A program made the translations under genes and the position numbers. The notes under the pieces are model-generated. The model did no database searches, was not told the origin of the DNA, and was given only the letters and a program-made list of their open reading frames with translations. Below, piece after piece: positions 23,285 to 38,390 of a DNA stretch of 64,000 bases; the first letter of the stretch is position 1; the number at the start of each line of letters is the position of its first letter. The DNA comes from Atrina japonica (lineage: Eukaryota; Mollusca; Bivalvia; Pterioida; Pinnidae), in NCBI GenBank assembly GCA_030159075.1, contig BROG01000130.1:1287501-1351500 (forward strand), read 5' to 3'.

Positions 23285-23480
23285 CACTACTACCACCACC
23301 ACCACCACTTCTACTACTACTACTACTACAACTATTTTACTACTACTACTACTACTACTACTTCTACTACAACTACTACCACCATCAGCACCACTACCAC
23401 CACCACCACCCCCACTGCTACTACTTCTACTACTACTTCTACTACTACTACTACTACTACTTCTACTACTACTACTATTT

Positions 23481-23536
<56 letters not shown>

Positions 23537-23580
23537 GATGATAATGATGATGATGACGATGATGATGATGTTGATGACTT
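23204..23580. repeat. (ACT)n trinucleotide tract with (ACC) and (TTC) variants, then (GAT)n
   Basis: About 335 bp of ACT/CTA triplets with patches of ACC (about 23273-23308, 23380-23413) and TTCTAC, followed by GAT triplets at about 23537-23573. Poly-Thr/Leu/Tyr/Val open frames on either strand are artefacts. Confidence 0.97.
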
Positions 23581-24536
23581 TATGATTATTGCTTATAACA
23601 CTATGCATTTGCACCCTTTGTTTAGTTTTCACCTATATTTACATTCATTTTTTGAACTCGTTTATTTGCTTTTTTTTCGCATGATTCCTTTCAACGGCTA
23701 ATTGCATTTACAAAAGAAAATATACTACTTTAACATTATCACCTCAGTTACATACAAATTAGAAACCTCCCGCTGTGTCGTAATCATTTCCTAATACAAA
23801 CATCCACTGTCACCGACATCTTCCTCAATTCCATAAATAATAATTATAAGTTCACTTACCTTCCCGTTCAGTCGTGTAACTAAATCAGTATTGGTCATCA
23901 GGTAAACCACCCCCAGATGAAATAAACAAGTATAACTGATCATGTGGCGGGAAACGGTTAGTGGTGGTTTGCTGTAAATGCAAAATTGAACTCACAATAT
24001 TGTATGTTATCCGGTAAGTATCTAATGCCATAAAACGACAAACTAAATGGTATCTTCCATATACTCCAATATGACAATAGCTTATGGTAGTCCTATAGAC
24101 AGAAATCTATAAACATGGGCTCCAATTGTACATCCACAGCTTTGGCAAACTGACCACTTAATTAAATGTTTGTTGCTTTGCATTCACATTAAACGTAAAA
24201 GTAAATACAGAGTTAGTTTCAGTAAGGTTTATGTCAATCGTTTTCAGGCATATATCGTAATTCCAAATGAACCGCGCGTATCTTGCAGACTTTGATAGGA
24301 AGTTATGGTACGCGAATTGACTGCATTATACTTTATCAAAATATTTACATAAGAAGAATATCCTTCCAACAGATTGCCCAAAGAGCTGGCTCAGTTGGAC
24401 GTTAAACATCTATATCAAATATGATCCACTACACCGTACCTCGTTGTTTTAAAGACGCTGTTTATAGTATTAGACGACGCCTTTAAATAAATATGGCTGT
24501 AGAAATGTCGAAATAGCTTGTAAATTACATCTGAAT

Positions 24537-24538
<2 letters not shown>
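23581..24538. other. Unannotated stretch
   Basis: No gene recognised. GAGCTGGCTCAGTTGGACGT near 24381 and AAACATCTATATCAAAT just after resemble short scraps of a tRNA-derived SINE, too small to call. Confidence 0.4.
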
Positions 24539-24634
<96 letters not shown>

Positions 24635-24650
24635 AGAGAGAGAGAGAGAA
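24539..24650. repeat. (TA)n then (GA)n microsatellite
   Basis: About 92 bp of TA dinucleotides followed by GAGAGAGAGAGAGAG. Confidence 0.97.
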
Positions 24651-27157
<2,507 letters not shown>

Positions 27158-30100
27158 TCAATATATATATATATATTACATGTCAACTAAAATCCGATAA
27201 ACATGGAAAGGTTCATTGCATCAATAATTGATATAACATTGCGTTACAACATGATGATATTAGGTCAACACGTAGTTAACCTCTGATTAAGTATATATTT
27301 ATACGGCAAATTCGTAAACTAACAACTATGAAATCATAATATTAGGTAAACACGTAGTTGGCAGAGGTTGAATTCTGTTAACTTTGGAATACAGTAATAC
27401 AGTATTTAATTTGTCTCCGTATCTTGTAATTTAATGCGTTCTATAGACAGTTAAAAGGAAACTGATGTGATATACAAAATATTTATTTTGAGTGTGTAGA
27501 TAGGACAGAACATGTATATTTATCTTTCAACGATGCTGAATATCTTATCGTCTACTAAAAGAAACATGCTCATAACATAATAAGTGGTAAGTGATGGTTT
27601 TGTAGTGCTTCAGTTGCTCATGTAAAGCAATCAAATTTTATCTTAACTTTTCTGCATGCAAGATAATGTCACTAATTATTGAAATATTATATCAATCAGA
27701 AAATACGACAGTAGAACTCAGAGTCAGAGACATACGTTTAGAGCCAATTATAAAAAATATATCAAAGAATTCCCTTCATATCTTGAATATTTGTACTATT
27801 ACTTTTTCTTCATAAACTTATCGTTATCATCCATTATTCGTGAGAGATTATTGCAAATGTAAGCAGAGGTATCTCAATAAATAAACGAGCCACTTGCTAT
27901 GACCTTTTCCTTACAGATGTAATAGATCAATAAAATTTCATTAATGTAAAAAAGAAAGGAAAAAAAACCCATAAAATCCAAAGTGTCTACTAACCGTAAT
28001 CCGGAAACATTCTTTCCAACTGTCATATTTTCGGATATATATAGAAATCTTTCTACCATAATTTGTATTGTTATACCACTCTCAAAATGTGGTATAAACG
28101 ACGCTTCAATTGGTTAAACAACAGGGAAGAATGAATCTCATTGGCATAGAAATTAAACTTTGACACCACACTACTACTAGTGCTAAATTGTCCGACTCGG
28201 ATAATGTACATGAAGATGCATCAGCCCTGTTGCCGACGTCAAAGAAGGTGATGTCGTTAAATTATATAGAGTTAAAGGGGGTCCGTTATTGATGTCTCAT
28301 TGACATATTGATGTAATGCAAGTTTTCATTTATGGTAGAAACAAATTCAACAATTCGTGTAATAGTAAAAATGTATTTGGTCATTGTCCATCCGGGCTCC
28401 GTCTGCTATGTTTTACCTACTTAGGTGAAACACCAAAACACCTTAATGAGTCAAGTGTCATTATAGTTAGATTTAAACTTTGCCCACTGCATGTCGTATC
28501 ATAACCGGTCCGGCTTAAAACGCGTCCGGAGGGGCCGAAAATATCACTTTTCATTAAGTTATTTTAGTGTTTCACCCTAGTAAGTAAAACATCGTGACAG
28601 TACTGTGAATATAAGTAAATATTGTAGTAAACAAATCATGTATGGGATTATTTACCTTTCTTCCGTATCCAAAGAGTGTGGGACGCTAAACAACAATACA
28701 AGAAATACAACAACAACCATATCTTAAGATCTCGATTTGACCTCGACATAGCTTCACTCTATTCTCCACATAAATTGAACTAAATGTTGGAAAATGTTTA
28801 CGATTATAAATCAGATCACAATACAGAAACAAACAACTGTAAATAATGGTTATCATATCTCTTAAACCTTCATCAATGGAAACTTACTAGAGCAGTGAAG
28901 TTTTTGTCAATAAAAAGTCCCTTCGTATGATTTATCAGACGTATCAAGAGTCCGAGTCACTGTATAGTACATGTTATATATGTTCCTTGTGTACAGAACA
29001 GTCAACATGAACCATTCAAGGCTTGCTAGAAAAGTAAATGTTTCTCTTGAATATATCGCCATGGATTAGTTTTGACATGCGAATGCCCAAGTAGGAAACA
29101 GAGGTAAAGATGCGTATTTTGCTGAGAGATTTATAATCACTGAAAGTAATGGTGAAGTCGATACATAAAATATCAAAACTAAAGCACGAATTAGATACAG
29201 GGGGAAGTCATGTTCAGCGCAAAATGCTGCTATTGAATGAAAACATTTATCAATGGAACGCAATTCAATAGTGGAACCAGGTGTTAACTGCCAGCTATAA
29301 TTATATAAAATACTACTGAAAAGCAATCCATCGATTCTATATATACGCTAAGTATACTGGTGAGTGCAGCTAAAACGGCCCTTGGGCTCGTTTGCAAACC
29401 AAATTTAGTGGTAAAATGTGTAAATGTGAAGCATACTAGACACTAAAGAAAACTTTATTTGTATTAAAGTCACATCCAAGGGAGTAATGTCCATAAATAA
29501 ACTTTTCTATACGCACTTAATGTTTATTTGCATATATTTTCGTCGTATTCTAGAAGTTCTATAGAGATTTAAAATTAGTAAATTAATCGCGGGAAACACC
29601 CAGCGCACAGTCCTAATTATAAATTCTAGTATGGTGTTGAGAAAATATCGGAAACGAGCTTTGACTGCGCTTTGTGATAGTCAATGTTAAATACTGTTGA
29701 TGATATCAACTAGGAATATGTCGTGTCTTGAATCAATACATATATTATGAACTTGGCTGTTGCATCATGATGACGTTTAAGGATATTCGATTCCTATTAT
29801 TTTGTTTTTCAAAATGAAAACTATATGTCAATATAACGATTGTCAGAGTCAACATGGATGCCGTTTGGGAGAGAGATAAAATATTCATGGCACTCGGGGC
29901 CATTCTATTTATTTGTAGCTGAAAAAAGCATCCATATTGTCCATAAATGCATTCTAACGAGCGTTCGATAGTTATATAACAAGAAGTAAATATCGCATTT
30001 GATGACCCATTAATATCAAGCCACAAAATGTTTTTAAATTCTTTAATGTTTTGCAAGGATCACATCATGAGATATTTTTCTTTTGTGTTTGTCGGTAAAT

Positions 30101-30399
30101 TGGTGCAAATATGTAGAGTAAGTTCTAATATTTAAGATATTTATAAGTTTGTGATAGGTTTATAATGTACGTTATAAATATGTTATCTTCATTAGGTTTG
30201 TAGGTTTTGTATCTTGTCTCTGTTGCAGTAAATCTCGAGTGATACGTCGGCGTACTTATGTTTTCTTTAACGGAAAATGATTTTTTTTACAACGTTATAT
30301 TAATGATCACAAAACAAAAAGCTTTGATAAGTCAAACATTAAGTAGCAGAGAAAGTAGAAGCCGTGTTCTGTTTAAGTAGTAGTAATAGTAGCAGTAGT
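27158..30399. other. Unannotated AT-rich stretch (3.2 kb)
   Basis: The longest block without a recognised repeat. The minus-strand open frame at 29745-30056 (103 codons) has no domain I recognise. Its ATGGATGCCGTTTGG region also occurs at about 1743-1760, so it may be an old interspersed repeat. GACGCTAAACAACAATACAA near 28682 is a possible SINE tail scrap. Confidence 0.4.
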
Positions 30400-30680
30400 A
30401 TTGGTTGGTTGTATTGTTTTTAACGTCTCTCTCAAGAATATTTCACTCATATGGAGACGTCACCAATGGTGTTGAAGGGCTTAAAAGTTGGCTTATGCTC
30501 GTCACTTACGGCCATTAAGCAGTGAGGGTTCTTTAACGTGGCGACACCTACTGTGACACGGGACCCCGGTTTTACATTCTCATCCAAAGGACAGGAATCC
30601 AACCTGGCGCCGGCCGGATTCTAACTCGCGACCTGACAATCAAGAGTCGAGCGGGCTACCGACTGAGCCAGGCCGGCTCA
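30400..30680 (-). mobile_element. tRNA-derived SINE (minus strand), near full length
   Basis: Read on the minus strand, it begins GCCGGCCTGGCTCAGTCGGT (A box TGGCTCAGTCGG at 30670-30659), continues with a GACTCTTGATTGTCAGG anticodon-arm-like part and GGTCGCGAGTTAGAATCC (B box, 30633-30616). This is a tRNA-like RNA polymerase III promoter with one change in the B box core. The body includes GTCCCGTGTCACAGTAGG, GTTAAAGAACCCTCACTG, AATGGCCGTAAG and GGTGACGTCTCCATATGAGT, and ends GACGTTAAAAACAATACAAC. A second copy is at 57193-57468. The body is of a type common in bivalve genomes; I cannot assign the named SINE family. No protein is encoded. Confidence 0.85.
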
Positions 30681-30702
30681 GTAGTAGTAGTAGTAGTAGT
30701 AG
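30681..30702. repeat. (AGT)n microsatellite between SINE and PLE
   Basis: Seven AGT triplets joining the SINE head directly to PLE copy E. Confidence 0.9.
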
Positions 30703-30876
30703 TCACAATTGGTACAGACGTCTGAACAACCGCTATCGAACAGGCAACTCAACATTTCACTTAGTGAAACAAAGTAATCGCAAACAAGACTATTATACCC
30801 AGCGTAAAAATTGTGGAACGTTGACATCAAGCGTGGTTTTCGATATCCCATTGTCAAAAATTTGTCGATTGATCGC
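30703..30876 (-). mobile_element. PLE copy E, internal fragment
   Basis: The minus strand encodes GYRKPRLMSTFHNFY, GYNSLVCDYFVSLSEMLSCL and SDVCTNCD. The 3' tail is absent and the fragment joins an AGT repeat instead. Truncated on both sides. Confidence 0.85.
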
Positions 30877-31014
30877 AAAATCAGAAGATTTCATATAGTG
30901 CCACCAGTTACTTTCATTTTAAATAACAACTTTCGAAAAATTTTAATTATTTTCTGTCTTTAAACTTGACACTTCAAACGCCATATATCTGAATATTATT
31001 AAAAATACCAAGTA

Positions 31015-31150
31015 ATAGTTTTGCAAAAACACCAAAATCAAATGTTCAAGACGATGGTTTCTGTCCATAAGATGTCATAAGTTGAGCTAGATTTAATACA
31101 AATGCATATTTCCGAAAAAGTGGTATCATACAAGGGCAAATAATAAATCT
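31015..31150 (+). repeat. Unclassified repeat X, partial copy
   Basis: AAATGTTCAAGACGATGG, GATGTCATAAGTTGAGCTAG and AAAGTGGTATCATACAAGGG match 14590-14665 of repeat X. Confidence 0.55.
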
Positions 31151-31764
31151 AATTGTGTTGCCGACTAAGCTGTCATGTTTATTCGTTTTGTTAATTAATG
31201 CTGATTCCGATTACGCCGATGATATTTGATTCGGTAATTTTGTTTTTGTTCTATTTTGTTGCAATTTGGATGTGAAATTTAGATCGTCGCGACGTAATTG
31301 TGCAGACTGTTCGCCCTCATTTTTTACATGTTTTGCCTACTTTATGCCTTTATTTGTTCACCACAATTTATTTACTTCGTTTTATGTTATAGGTCCTGAA
31401 TCTTGCATATTACAAAATTATGAGAGTTTTTTATCAGGTCGTTTCATCCCAAGTGTCGAGTAACCTGGCGGTAAATCGTGCCATTTTTATTTTTTGAAAT
31501 GACTAAAGAACATGTCTTATTGTCGCGACATTCTGCATCTACGACATTGTGTATTTGTATTGAAACAAGTTCTTCATTGGTTTTTCGTTTGTAGTTTCCT
31601 ACCTGTTTATGTCCATTATTGGCATTAAAGAGCATCGAAACAATGCGACCGGATACAATTAGTCTCGGTTGGGCCAGAGACACCGAATCCGTTTAAGAGT
31701 ATCGTTATCATTGGTGAATGAAGTTATTTTTCACTTTCTGACACTACCTAGTATCATTCCTATA
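31151..31764. other. Unannotated stretch
   Basis: Open frames at 31266-31463 (+) and 31444-31683 (-) have no recognisable domain. Confidence 0.45.
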
Positions 31765-32162
31765 ATGAGAGTTTCCCATACGTATGTATGTGATATATCC
31801 CAACGAAACAAAAATTAAAAGCATCACAGAATCCAGCACATACATTTCCTTTTGGATATTTCACTTACAACAGACACAGACTGATAACTAACTACAAAGT
31901 ATACAACAAACATAATGATTTTAACTTTCTTATCCACAATTTACCGCATTTAAGTAGTCTCTTCTGCATATGGTGCTTATTATCTCCAAGACGATGGGTA
32001 TTGCTTTTCATCATTATTTGCAATTCTATGCCATAAGTATAGAACAGCAGCCGCAGAATGAATTATGTATGTGTTTATAGTGAAATTATGAAAAATTAAG
32101 TTTGAGTAATAAATATGGTCGCTTCATTTAATACTTTGGTATCCGTGATTTTACATATTTCT
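31765..32162 (+). mobile_element. PLE copy F, old and internally deleted
   Basis: CATACGTATGTATGTGATAT plus ATCCCAACGAA and the following codons align with the HTYVNAIYPSELEIKDTTES region of younger copies. Later text matches GKLATKLYDKRDDFGFPIVN with many changes and stops. The middle and most of the tail are deleted, but AATACTTTGGTATCCGTGAT plus TTTACATAT at 32130-32160 preserves the family 3' terminus. One of the most diverged copies. Confidence 0.65.
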
Positions 32163-32639
32163 TTCATAATGCCAAATTTAGCGAAATATAAGATAAAGAA
32201 ATGATACCGTTACATAATTACCAAATTTTCATGTTACGCGGCAGACACGATTATTTTTTCATCTTGAAAATATATTGAATACTTGAAGCGAATGGCCTTT
32301 ATGACATAATGCAGTCATTTGATAAATCAGAGATTATATTTGGTTAAGTAATTGCTTGTCTATACGCCCTTCTTTTTCGACATTTACCTTTTCTGAGAAA
32401 GAATCAATAAGAATTGTAGTTGAAAATGTAATTTACGTGTACATCACAGAAATGGAACTTATAGTCATAGTACTGGCGCCTACGATTCCATTGAGAACAA
32501 TTACTTTACAGGAATAAGAATATGATGCAAGATTTAGATATTTTACATTTTATGCAAAATCATTAGTCTACCTGACTACAGATTCTAGACACCGTGCTTA
32601 AAGGTAATCGACATCATATTTAGTGATTAATCGCGATCG
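32163..32639. other. Unannotated AT-rich stretch
   Basis: No gene or repeat recognised. Confidence 0.5.
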
Positions 32640-33450
32640 TATTTTGTCTGTCGTCGTTCGGCGTGCATTAACTTTTTCACATTTGCAGATTCTTCTAAAG
32701 AACCTCTGGGTCAATTCCAACCAAACCTAGTCACAAGCATCAATACCTGAAGGCATGAAAAATGCAAAATTCGAGGTGCCCACCTAGGGGCCCTGGGAAC
32801 GGGGTGAATACCAGGAAAATTAGGTATTTTTAAAATATTCTTCTCTACTGGAGTGCCTTACTGAAACAAATGCTTTATATGGTTGTAATATCCTAGAGTT
32901 GCTCTATCAAAATTGCAAAATTTTGGCCCCTGTATCAACCTTCAGCCTCTGGGGATGAGGCAGTTATGGGTGTGGCCAAAATCCCGAAAAACCAATTAAC
33001 TGTCAATTTGCTATAAATCCGCCAAATTTTGTATAGGCATATGCATTAATAAATTGTAGCGATTAAAGCATGGGTCGAGTTTGCAAAGTTTCAAGGTCAT
33101 TGGCACTTTGAAGTACTAAAACATTTAACTGTTTCACATTTTCTTGTTCTCAAGAATCTCTGGTCCGATTCCAACCAAACTAAGTCACTAGTATCAATAC
33201 CTAAACGGGCGTGGAAATTGCCAAATTTGTGGTCCCTACCCACTACCCCGGGGAAAAGTTTCAAGGACAATAGATCAAAGTTTTGGCACTTAAAAGTACT
33301 AAAACTGCAATTTTTTTTCTAAAATTGTTAACTTTTTGTACTGGCATATGCATTTAAAAAAGATTACTGTGAGGATTAATTTTGCAAATTTTCAAGGTCA
33401 CAGGGTCAAAGATCAGAGGTCATCAACACATAGAAATTCTAAAATTGCCA
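32640..33450. repeat. Molluscan-type interspersed repeat with ~455-bp internal duplication
   Basis: AGAACCTCTGGGTCAATTCC plus AACCAAACCTAGTCAC near 32698 recurs as AGAATCTCTGGTCCGATTCC plus AACCAAACTAAGTCAC near 33153. Each is followed by ATCAATACCT, a GGTCCC/GGTGCCC patch, GTTTCAAGG and GCATATGCATT. The CTGTCGTCGTTCGGCGTGC head near 32647 recalls a widespread non-coding mollusc repeat (from memory). No coding frame. Confidence 0.6.
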
Positions 33451-33739
33451 ATTTGCGAAAAACGTCAACTTTTTATATAAACATATGCATTTGAAAATGG
33501 AAGGAACTGAAACAATGGCTAAGTGAAACTGCCATTTTTTTCTAAAACTGTCAACTTTTTTTGTATGCAATGCATTAGAAAGTTGTAAGGAAACATGTAA
33601 CGATTATTTTTACAAAGTTTCAAGATCACCGCATTAATGGCGTAAGATCAAAAGCATGAAATGATTAATAAAACCAGTTATTTTCAATTATTAATCTAGG
33701 ATGCCTTGTTTGTTTGACTGACTAAAGTTTCGAGATAAA

Positions 33740-34265
33740 AAATGGTCAAAAAGGTTCAAAACATAGTACATCTTTTAAGATCATGTCTTGAGTCAAATAT
33801 CATAATCTGATTACTTATGCGTGATGCGTAATTGTTAAGTCTATATATAAGTTTACAAATGAAAATGAAATCTGTTACTAAACAGTCAACTAAGGGGCGC
33901 TTCGATAACATAGGGTGCATAAAGCTTAACGCATGACTATTCATACAGTAAATGACTATGTCCATGCGAGCTAAAACTTTGGGTCAAAATTAGAACTTAA
34001 CGAACAGCATCCCCCTGCACTGTTAAGTAATGACCCTAGATAATGTGCATGTGAAGTTTCATGGCTGTAGCTGCAGTACTATGCTCACAATGGACTGAAA
34101 AAAGCTTAACGCAGGACTATTTATATAGTAAATTACTAGTAATACGTCCAGGTGAGCTAAAAATTTGAGTCAACATTAGGTCACAGCAACCAGCATCCCT
34201 TTGTGTTATTTGCAGAAAGTAGGTCAGAAAGTACCACAAAAGGCACATCTAGGGCACATGATGAT
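33740..34265. repeat. Two ~172-bp tandem units plus flank of an interspersed repeat
   Basis: AAAGCTTAACGCATGACTAT at about 33921 recurs as AAAGCTTAACGCAGGACTAT at about 34093. Both continue into AGTAAATKACTA, TCCAKGYGAGCTAAAA and CAGCATCC. The end, AAAGTACCACAAAAGGCACA plus TCTAGGGCACATGATGATCA, also occurs near 35130-35170 and inside PLE copy H. An open frame at 33756-33965 (-) is not a gene. Confidence 0.65.
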
Positions 34266-35028
34266 CATTTGTGCTGAATCAAAAAAAGAAAAAGTTAGCG
34301 GTGTCCTTTAATTTGACATTTAGATATATCGACGACGTTTTGTCAATTAATAATGACAATTTTCATACATATGTCAATTCGATATATCCCAGCGAACTAG
34401 AAATTAAAGATACAACAGAATCAAGCACACATGCCTCATACTTAGAAAATTTACATAATATAAACACAGATGGGAAATTAGCAACTAAGCTATACGACAA
34501 ACGCGACGATTTCGGAATTCCCATCGTAAATTTACCACATTTAAGTAGTAATATCCCTCAGTCACCCCCATATGGAGTTTATATTTCACAATTGATCCGA
34601 TATGCCAGGGCGTGTACAACATATAAATATTTCATATACAGAGGTAAACTACTCACTGACAAATTATTGACACAGGGATGTCGAAAACCGCGTTTAATGT
34701 CAACGTTCCGCAAATTGTACGGTCGGTATAATAGTCTTGTTTGCGATTACTCTGTTTCACTGGGTGAAATGTTGAGTGAGTTGCCTTTTCGTTGGCGGTT
34801 GTTGAGACGTCTGTACCAGTTGTGACGAGGATACACTCGTGTGTTTCATTTGACTTGACTGTGGACTCACGGTGGGTGTGACCGGTCGACAGGGGGTGCT
34901 TACTCCTCCATGGCACCTGATCCCACCTCTTGGTTTCCATAGGTCCGTGTTTGTCCATTTTTACCGGATTTGTATCTATGTCCTGAACATTCTATTGATT
35001 TATACTTTGGTATCTGAAATTTCTTATA
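34266..35028 (+). pseudogene. PLE copy G: least damaged RT C-terminal half
   Basis: An uninterrupted 184-codon frame (34271-34825) covers the RT from just before motif C to its C-terminus. It contains RYIDDVLSINN (catalytic Asp residues 21-22), YPSELEIKDTTESSTHASYL, KLYDKRDDFGIPIVNLPHLS, YGVYISQLIRYARACTTYK and RKLYGRYNSLVCDYSVSLGE. The fingers and early palm are missing (5' truncation), and the family 3' tail follows to about 35028. The start codon is simply the first ATG in the open stretch and need not be real. The intact frame and low divergence suggest a fairly young insertion, but without motifs A-B it cannot be active. It lies between two pieces of other interspersed repeats. Confidence 0.88.
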
Positions 35029-35830
35029 TTCAGTCCACCCAGTAGCTTAGGATTTCTGCTCCGGAAACGAAATGTGAACAATTTTCAGTAACTGTGACCT
35101 AGTTCCCAGAGAGTATGTCAGACAGGTCTTAGTACCCCCAAAAGGCACATCTAGGGATCATTTGTGTAAAGTATAGTTCCAATCCAGCCATTGATATAGA
35201 TAGCTATTATAGTTTTGGAGATAATATCCGAAACCTATGAAAATCGCTAAAAATTCGACATTTCAAGAACCATTACTCAAAGTCAATATATTAGATTCTT
35301 CCGAAATTTTTAACACAGGTAGATCTTGTCCTGCGGATCATTTTTGGCCAGCTAGTTTTGATTCATTGTGTATCATTTTAGAAAAAATAGTGAAAACATC
35401 CGAAAATCATTAAAGATCAACATTTCAGGGATAATAACTCAAAATCGTATCATCAGACTCATCCGAAATTTTCATGGTAGATAGATTTTGTCCTGTCGAT
35501 CATTTTTGGCTAACTACGTTTGACACGTTTTGTTTTGTTTTTTAGCTTATTGCCAAAAACTCGGAAAATCATTAAAAATTCACATTTCAGGGGCAGTAAC
35601 TCAAAATCAGGTCATCTGACTTATCCGAAATTATCAGGGTAGATAGATCTTGTCCTACTGACGTTTTGTTTCTTCTTTTAGCTATTTGCCAAAAACTGCA
35701 GCTTTACCTTTAAGTTCTATTTATAGCTATGACAGCCATGTTCGATGGTCGACAAGCATACTGGATACAATTTTGTTTCTAAACACCCCACGGATGTGTG
35801 TTACCAAGTTTGGTTCCATATGATCTGTTG
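35029..35830 (+). repeat. Interspersed repeat Y, copy 2, with three ~150-bp tandem subunits
   Basis: After a CCGGAAACGAAATGTGAACA-type lead, three subunits each carry ATTTCAGGGRYARTAACTCA, ATCCGAAATTWTCA and GTAGATMGATCTTGTCCTG-like blocks (about 35225, 35395, 35565). The rest (CTATTTATAGCTATGACAGC, GGTCGACAAGCATACTGG, ACAATTTTGTTTCTAAACAC) matches 16740-16850 of copy 1. Confidence 0.65.
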
Positions 35831-36856
35831 GTTTCAGAAGATTATATGTTTTATAAAGTTTAAAGGTCCATTGTGGTATTCATATACAAATAGTAAGGTT
35901 AAATTAATAAATTGCAATTCAAACGTCTTGGTTTCTCAAGCAATTTTTAAGGAATTTAATATTTTTATGCCTGTGTTTATCTCTTTTTTGTTTTATTGTA
36001 TATCAATCTAAGTAGTGAAAAAGTGAAAAACACAGCTAATGTCCCTTTAAACAAATGAACTTTGGTCAAGGTTGTATAAGGTCAATATTATAACTTTTAA
36101 CAAACGGTAATTTCGTACAGATTAGTAAAATCCTAGGAATCCGCAGTTATGTAAAACTAGAATAAACTGCTGAGAAAAGATTTACGAATTATGTGTCGGA
36201 CTTGAGATTTTCTACTTTGTATAGTTGGAGTCATCACTTTCACAGACCGGAAGGTAGGACAAGTTTAATCAGCAAACTAACGTAATGTTGGTGTTACATA
36301 GACGATTATTGATTATTCATCCTGTTCTTGACTGCATTCTTCAAGAATTTGTATATGTCGTATTATAAAGGAAACTAAGATATCTAACCGATAAAATTAA
36401 TTTACTGTTTCAGGGAAACTCCCGTTTCGACTGATAATGTTTCAGAATCCCCTTTGATTATAGACCGAGAAAAGTTCTTAATTAAAAAGTGTTATTCTTA
36501 AATCTGTTTTGCAATAAATTTGATTAATGCTTTGTTGAAGTTCATTCATAGATAAGATTAGTTGAGGATATTGCATCACCCCGGAAAGCCGTGATCAAAT
36601 TGTCTATGCACCCACAGATATCATCAGGTGATTTTTATTTTCCGAATAATTGTATACACCGTATATTTGCAGATATCCAAGGAAACAACCATTCAGCCTA
36701 AGCATGTGTATTTGAGGTTTTGAATGTAATTGATGTAGTAGTCCGGGTTTAAAATCAGTTCCATAATCTAATTATCGTTGTTTACATTGGAAATAAGTAT
36801 CATTTTACTTCGGTCGTGACATCTATCTCCAACTGATGTGTTGCTGTAATTATGGA
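35831..36856. other. Unannotated stretch
   Basis: The 88-codon open frame at 35745-36011 begins in repeat Y and has no domain. No other feature is supported. Confidence 0.45.
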
Positions 36857-37466
36857 TATATAAAAATTACAGATACCAAAGTATAAATCAATAGAATGTC
36901 CAGGACACAGATACAAATCCGGTAAAAATGGACAAACACGGACCTCTGGAAACCAAGAGGTGGGATCAGGTGCCATGGAGGAGTAAGCATCCCCTGTCGA
37001 CCGGTCACCCGCCGTGAGTCCACAGTCAAGTCCAACGAAACAAGTGAGGAGTGTATCCTCGTCACATTTGGTTCAGACGTCTCAACAGCCGCCAACGAAA
37101 AGGCAACTCAACATTTCACTTAGTGAAACAGAGTACTCGCAAACAAGACTATTATACCGACCGTAAAATTTGCGGAACGTTGACATTAAACGCGGTTTTC
37201 GATATCCCTGTGTCAATAATTTGTCAGTGAGTAGTTTACCTCTGTATATTAAATCTTCATATGTTGTGCACGACCTGGCATATCGGATCAATTGTGAAAT
37301 ATAAACTCCATATGCGGGTGACTGAGGGATATTACTACTTAAATGTGGAAAATTTTCGATGGGAAAGCCGAAATCGTCGCGTTTATCGTAAAGCTTAGTT
37401 GCTAATTTCCCGTCTGTGTTTATTTTAAGTAAAATGTCTAAGTATGAAGCGTGTGTGCTTGATTCT
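36857..37466 (-). pseudogene. PLE copy I, RT C-terminal half
   Basis: The frame 37474-37082 encodes ESSTHASYLDILLKINTDGK, KLYDKRDDFGFPIENFPHLS, YGVYISQLIRYARSCTTYED and RKFYGRYNSLVCEYSVSLSE, ending VGGC. The family 3' tail follows, down to the terminus at about 36857. It is truncated upstream of ELEIKDT, so motif C is missing. Confidence 0.88.
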
Positions 37467-37497
37467 AATATCAATAATTGCTCTTTTTGTGAACAAT

Positions 37498-37745
37498 TTG
37501 CAAATTTTACGGTATGTGTAATGATCTTACTTGCAGTTGCTATGTTTCACTGTTGGTTTACCTGCCCCGTATTAGTTTTTACTCATCTATATCGGTTGTA
37601 ATAAGGATCAAATTCTACCTTATTTCATTTGAATCAGACCGTGAACTCACTGCGGGTATGACAGGTCAAAATGGGATGCATACTCCTCTATGGCACCTGA
37701 TCCTATCCCTGGATTTTCAGAGTTCTGTGTTCACGAGACGATTAA
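37498..37745 (+). mobile_element. PLE copy J, diverged 3' fragment facing copy I
   Basis: GCAAATTTTACGGTATGTGT, a GCAGTTGCTATGTTTCACTG stretch, GACCGTGAACTCACTGCGGG and ATGGCACCTGATCC follow the order of the sense-strand RT end and 3' tail with many substitutions. It is older than copy I and in the opposite orientation. Confidence 0.6.
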
Positions 37746-38004
37746 TACGTTGGGATATGTGATTTAATATATACCCCTGACGACTGGAAGGGTAGGATTT
37801 CAACATATCCATCAATATTTTTCTTTACCCGACGACAAAAGGTAAAACTGATTTTAAGGTTTTTACTGATATCCTTATTTCACCTTAATAAAACATGTTG
37901 CAAACACATTTCACGTTGCACTGATAAAATCCTATCCATCTGTCATTAAAACGACTTTTATACTTGCTGCAATTGCATTGTTTGAAAAGTTTAATCACCT
38001 ATTA

Positions 38005-38245
38005 AGATTCACGGTCAAATTCAGATGAAATACGTGAGGAACAAATCGTCGTCACAATTAGTACAGACATCTCAACAACCGCTTTCAAACAGGTAAAAAC
38101 AGAAACAGAGTAATCGCAAACAAGGTATTTATACCGACCGTAAAATTTACGGATTGTTAACATCAAACGTGATTCTGGATATCCCTGTGTCTATAACTTG
38201 TCAGTAAGTAGTTTACCTCTGTATATGAAAAATTCAGAAGTGGGA
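38005..38245 (-). mobile_element. PLE copy K, 3' portion
   Basis: Antisense text CGTCGTCACAATTAGTACAG, ACAGAGTAATCGCAAACAAG, ACCGACCGTAAAATTTACGG and GTAGTTTACCTCTGTATATG matches the RT C-terminal region. It is diverged and lacks the outermost tail. Confidence 0.75.
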
Positions 38246-38390
38246 TAAGGTACCTGGAGTAATATGCATCATTCCCACAATTTCAACACAGATATAAGCA
38301 GAATGTATAAAATCTAGGAACATTGTAATAGAGGTTTTAACAACTAAAAGTAACTTTATATACCGAATATTTAAGTACGGTAAAATTCCT

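Noticed and set aside
23181..23541. Long open frames of poly-Thr, poly-Leu, poly-Tyr and poly-Val on both strands
   Set aside because: They are all translations of the (ACT)n tract in different frames; there is no unique flanking protein sequence.
29745..30056. 103-codon minus-strand open frame as a possible gene
   Set aside because: No domain recognised, no neighbouring exons, and part of it (ATGGATGCCGTTTGG) occurs elsewhere in the window, suggesting a repeat.
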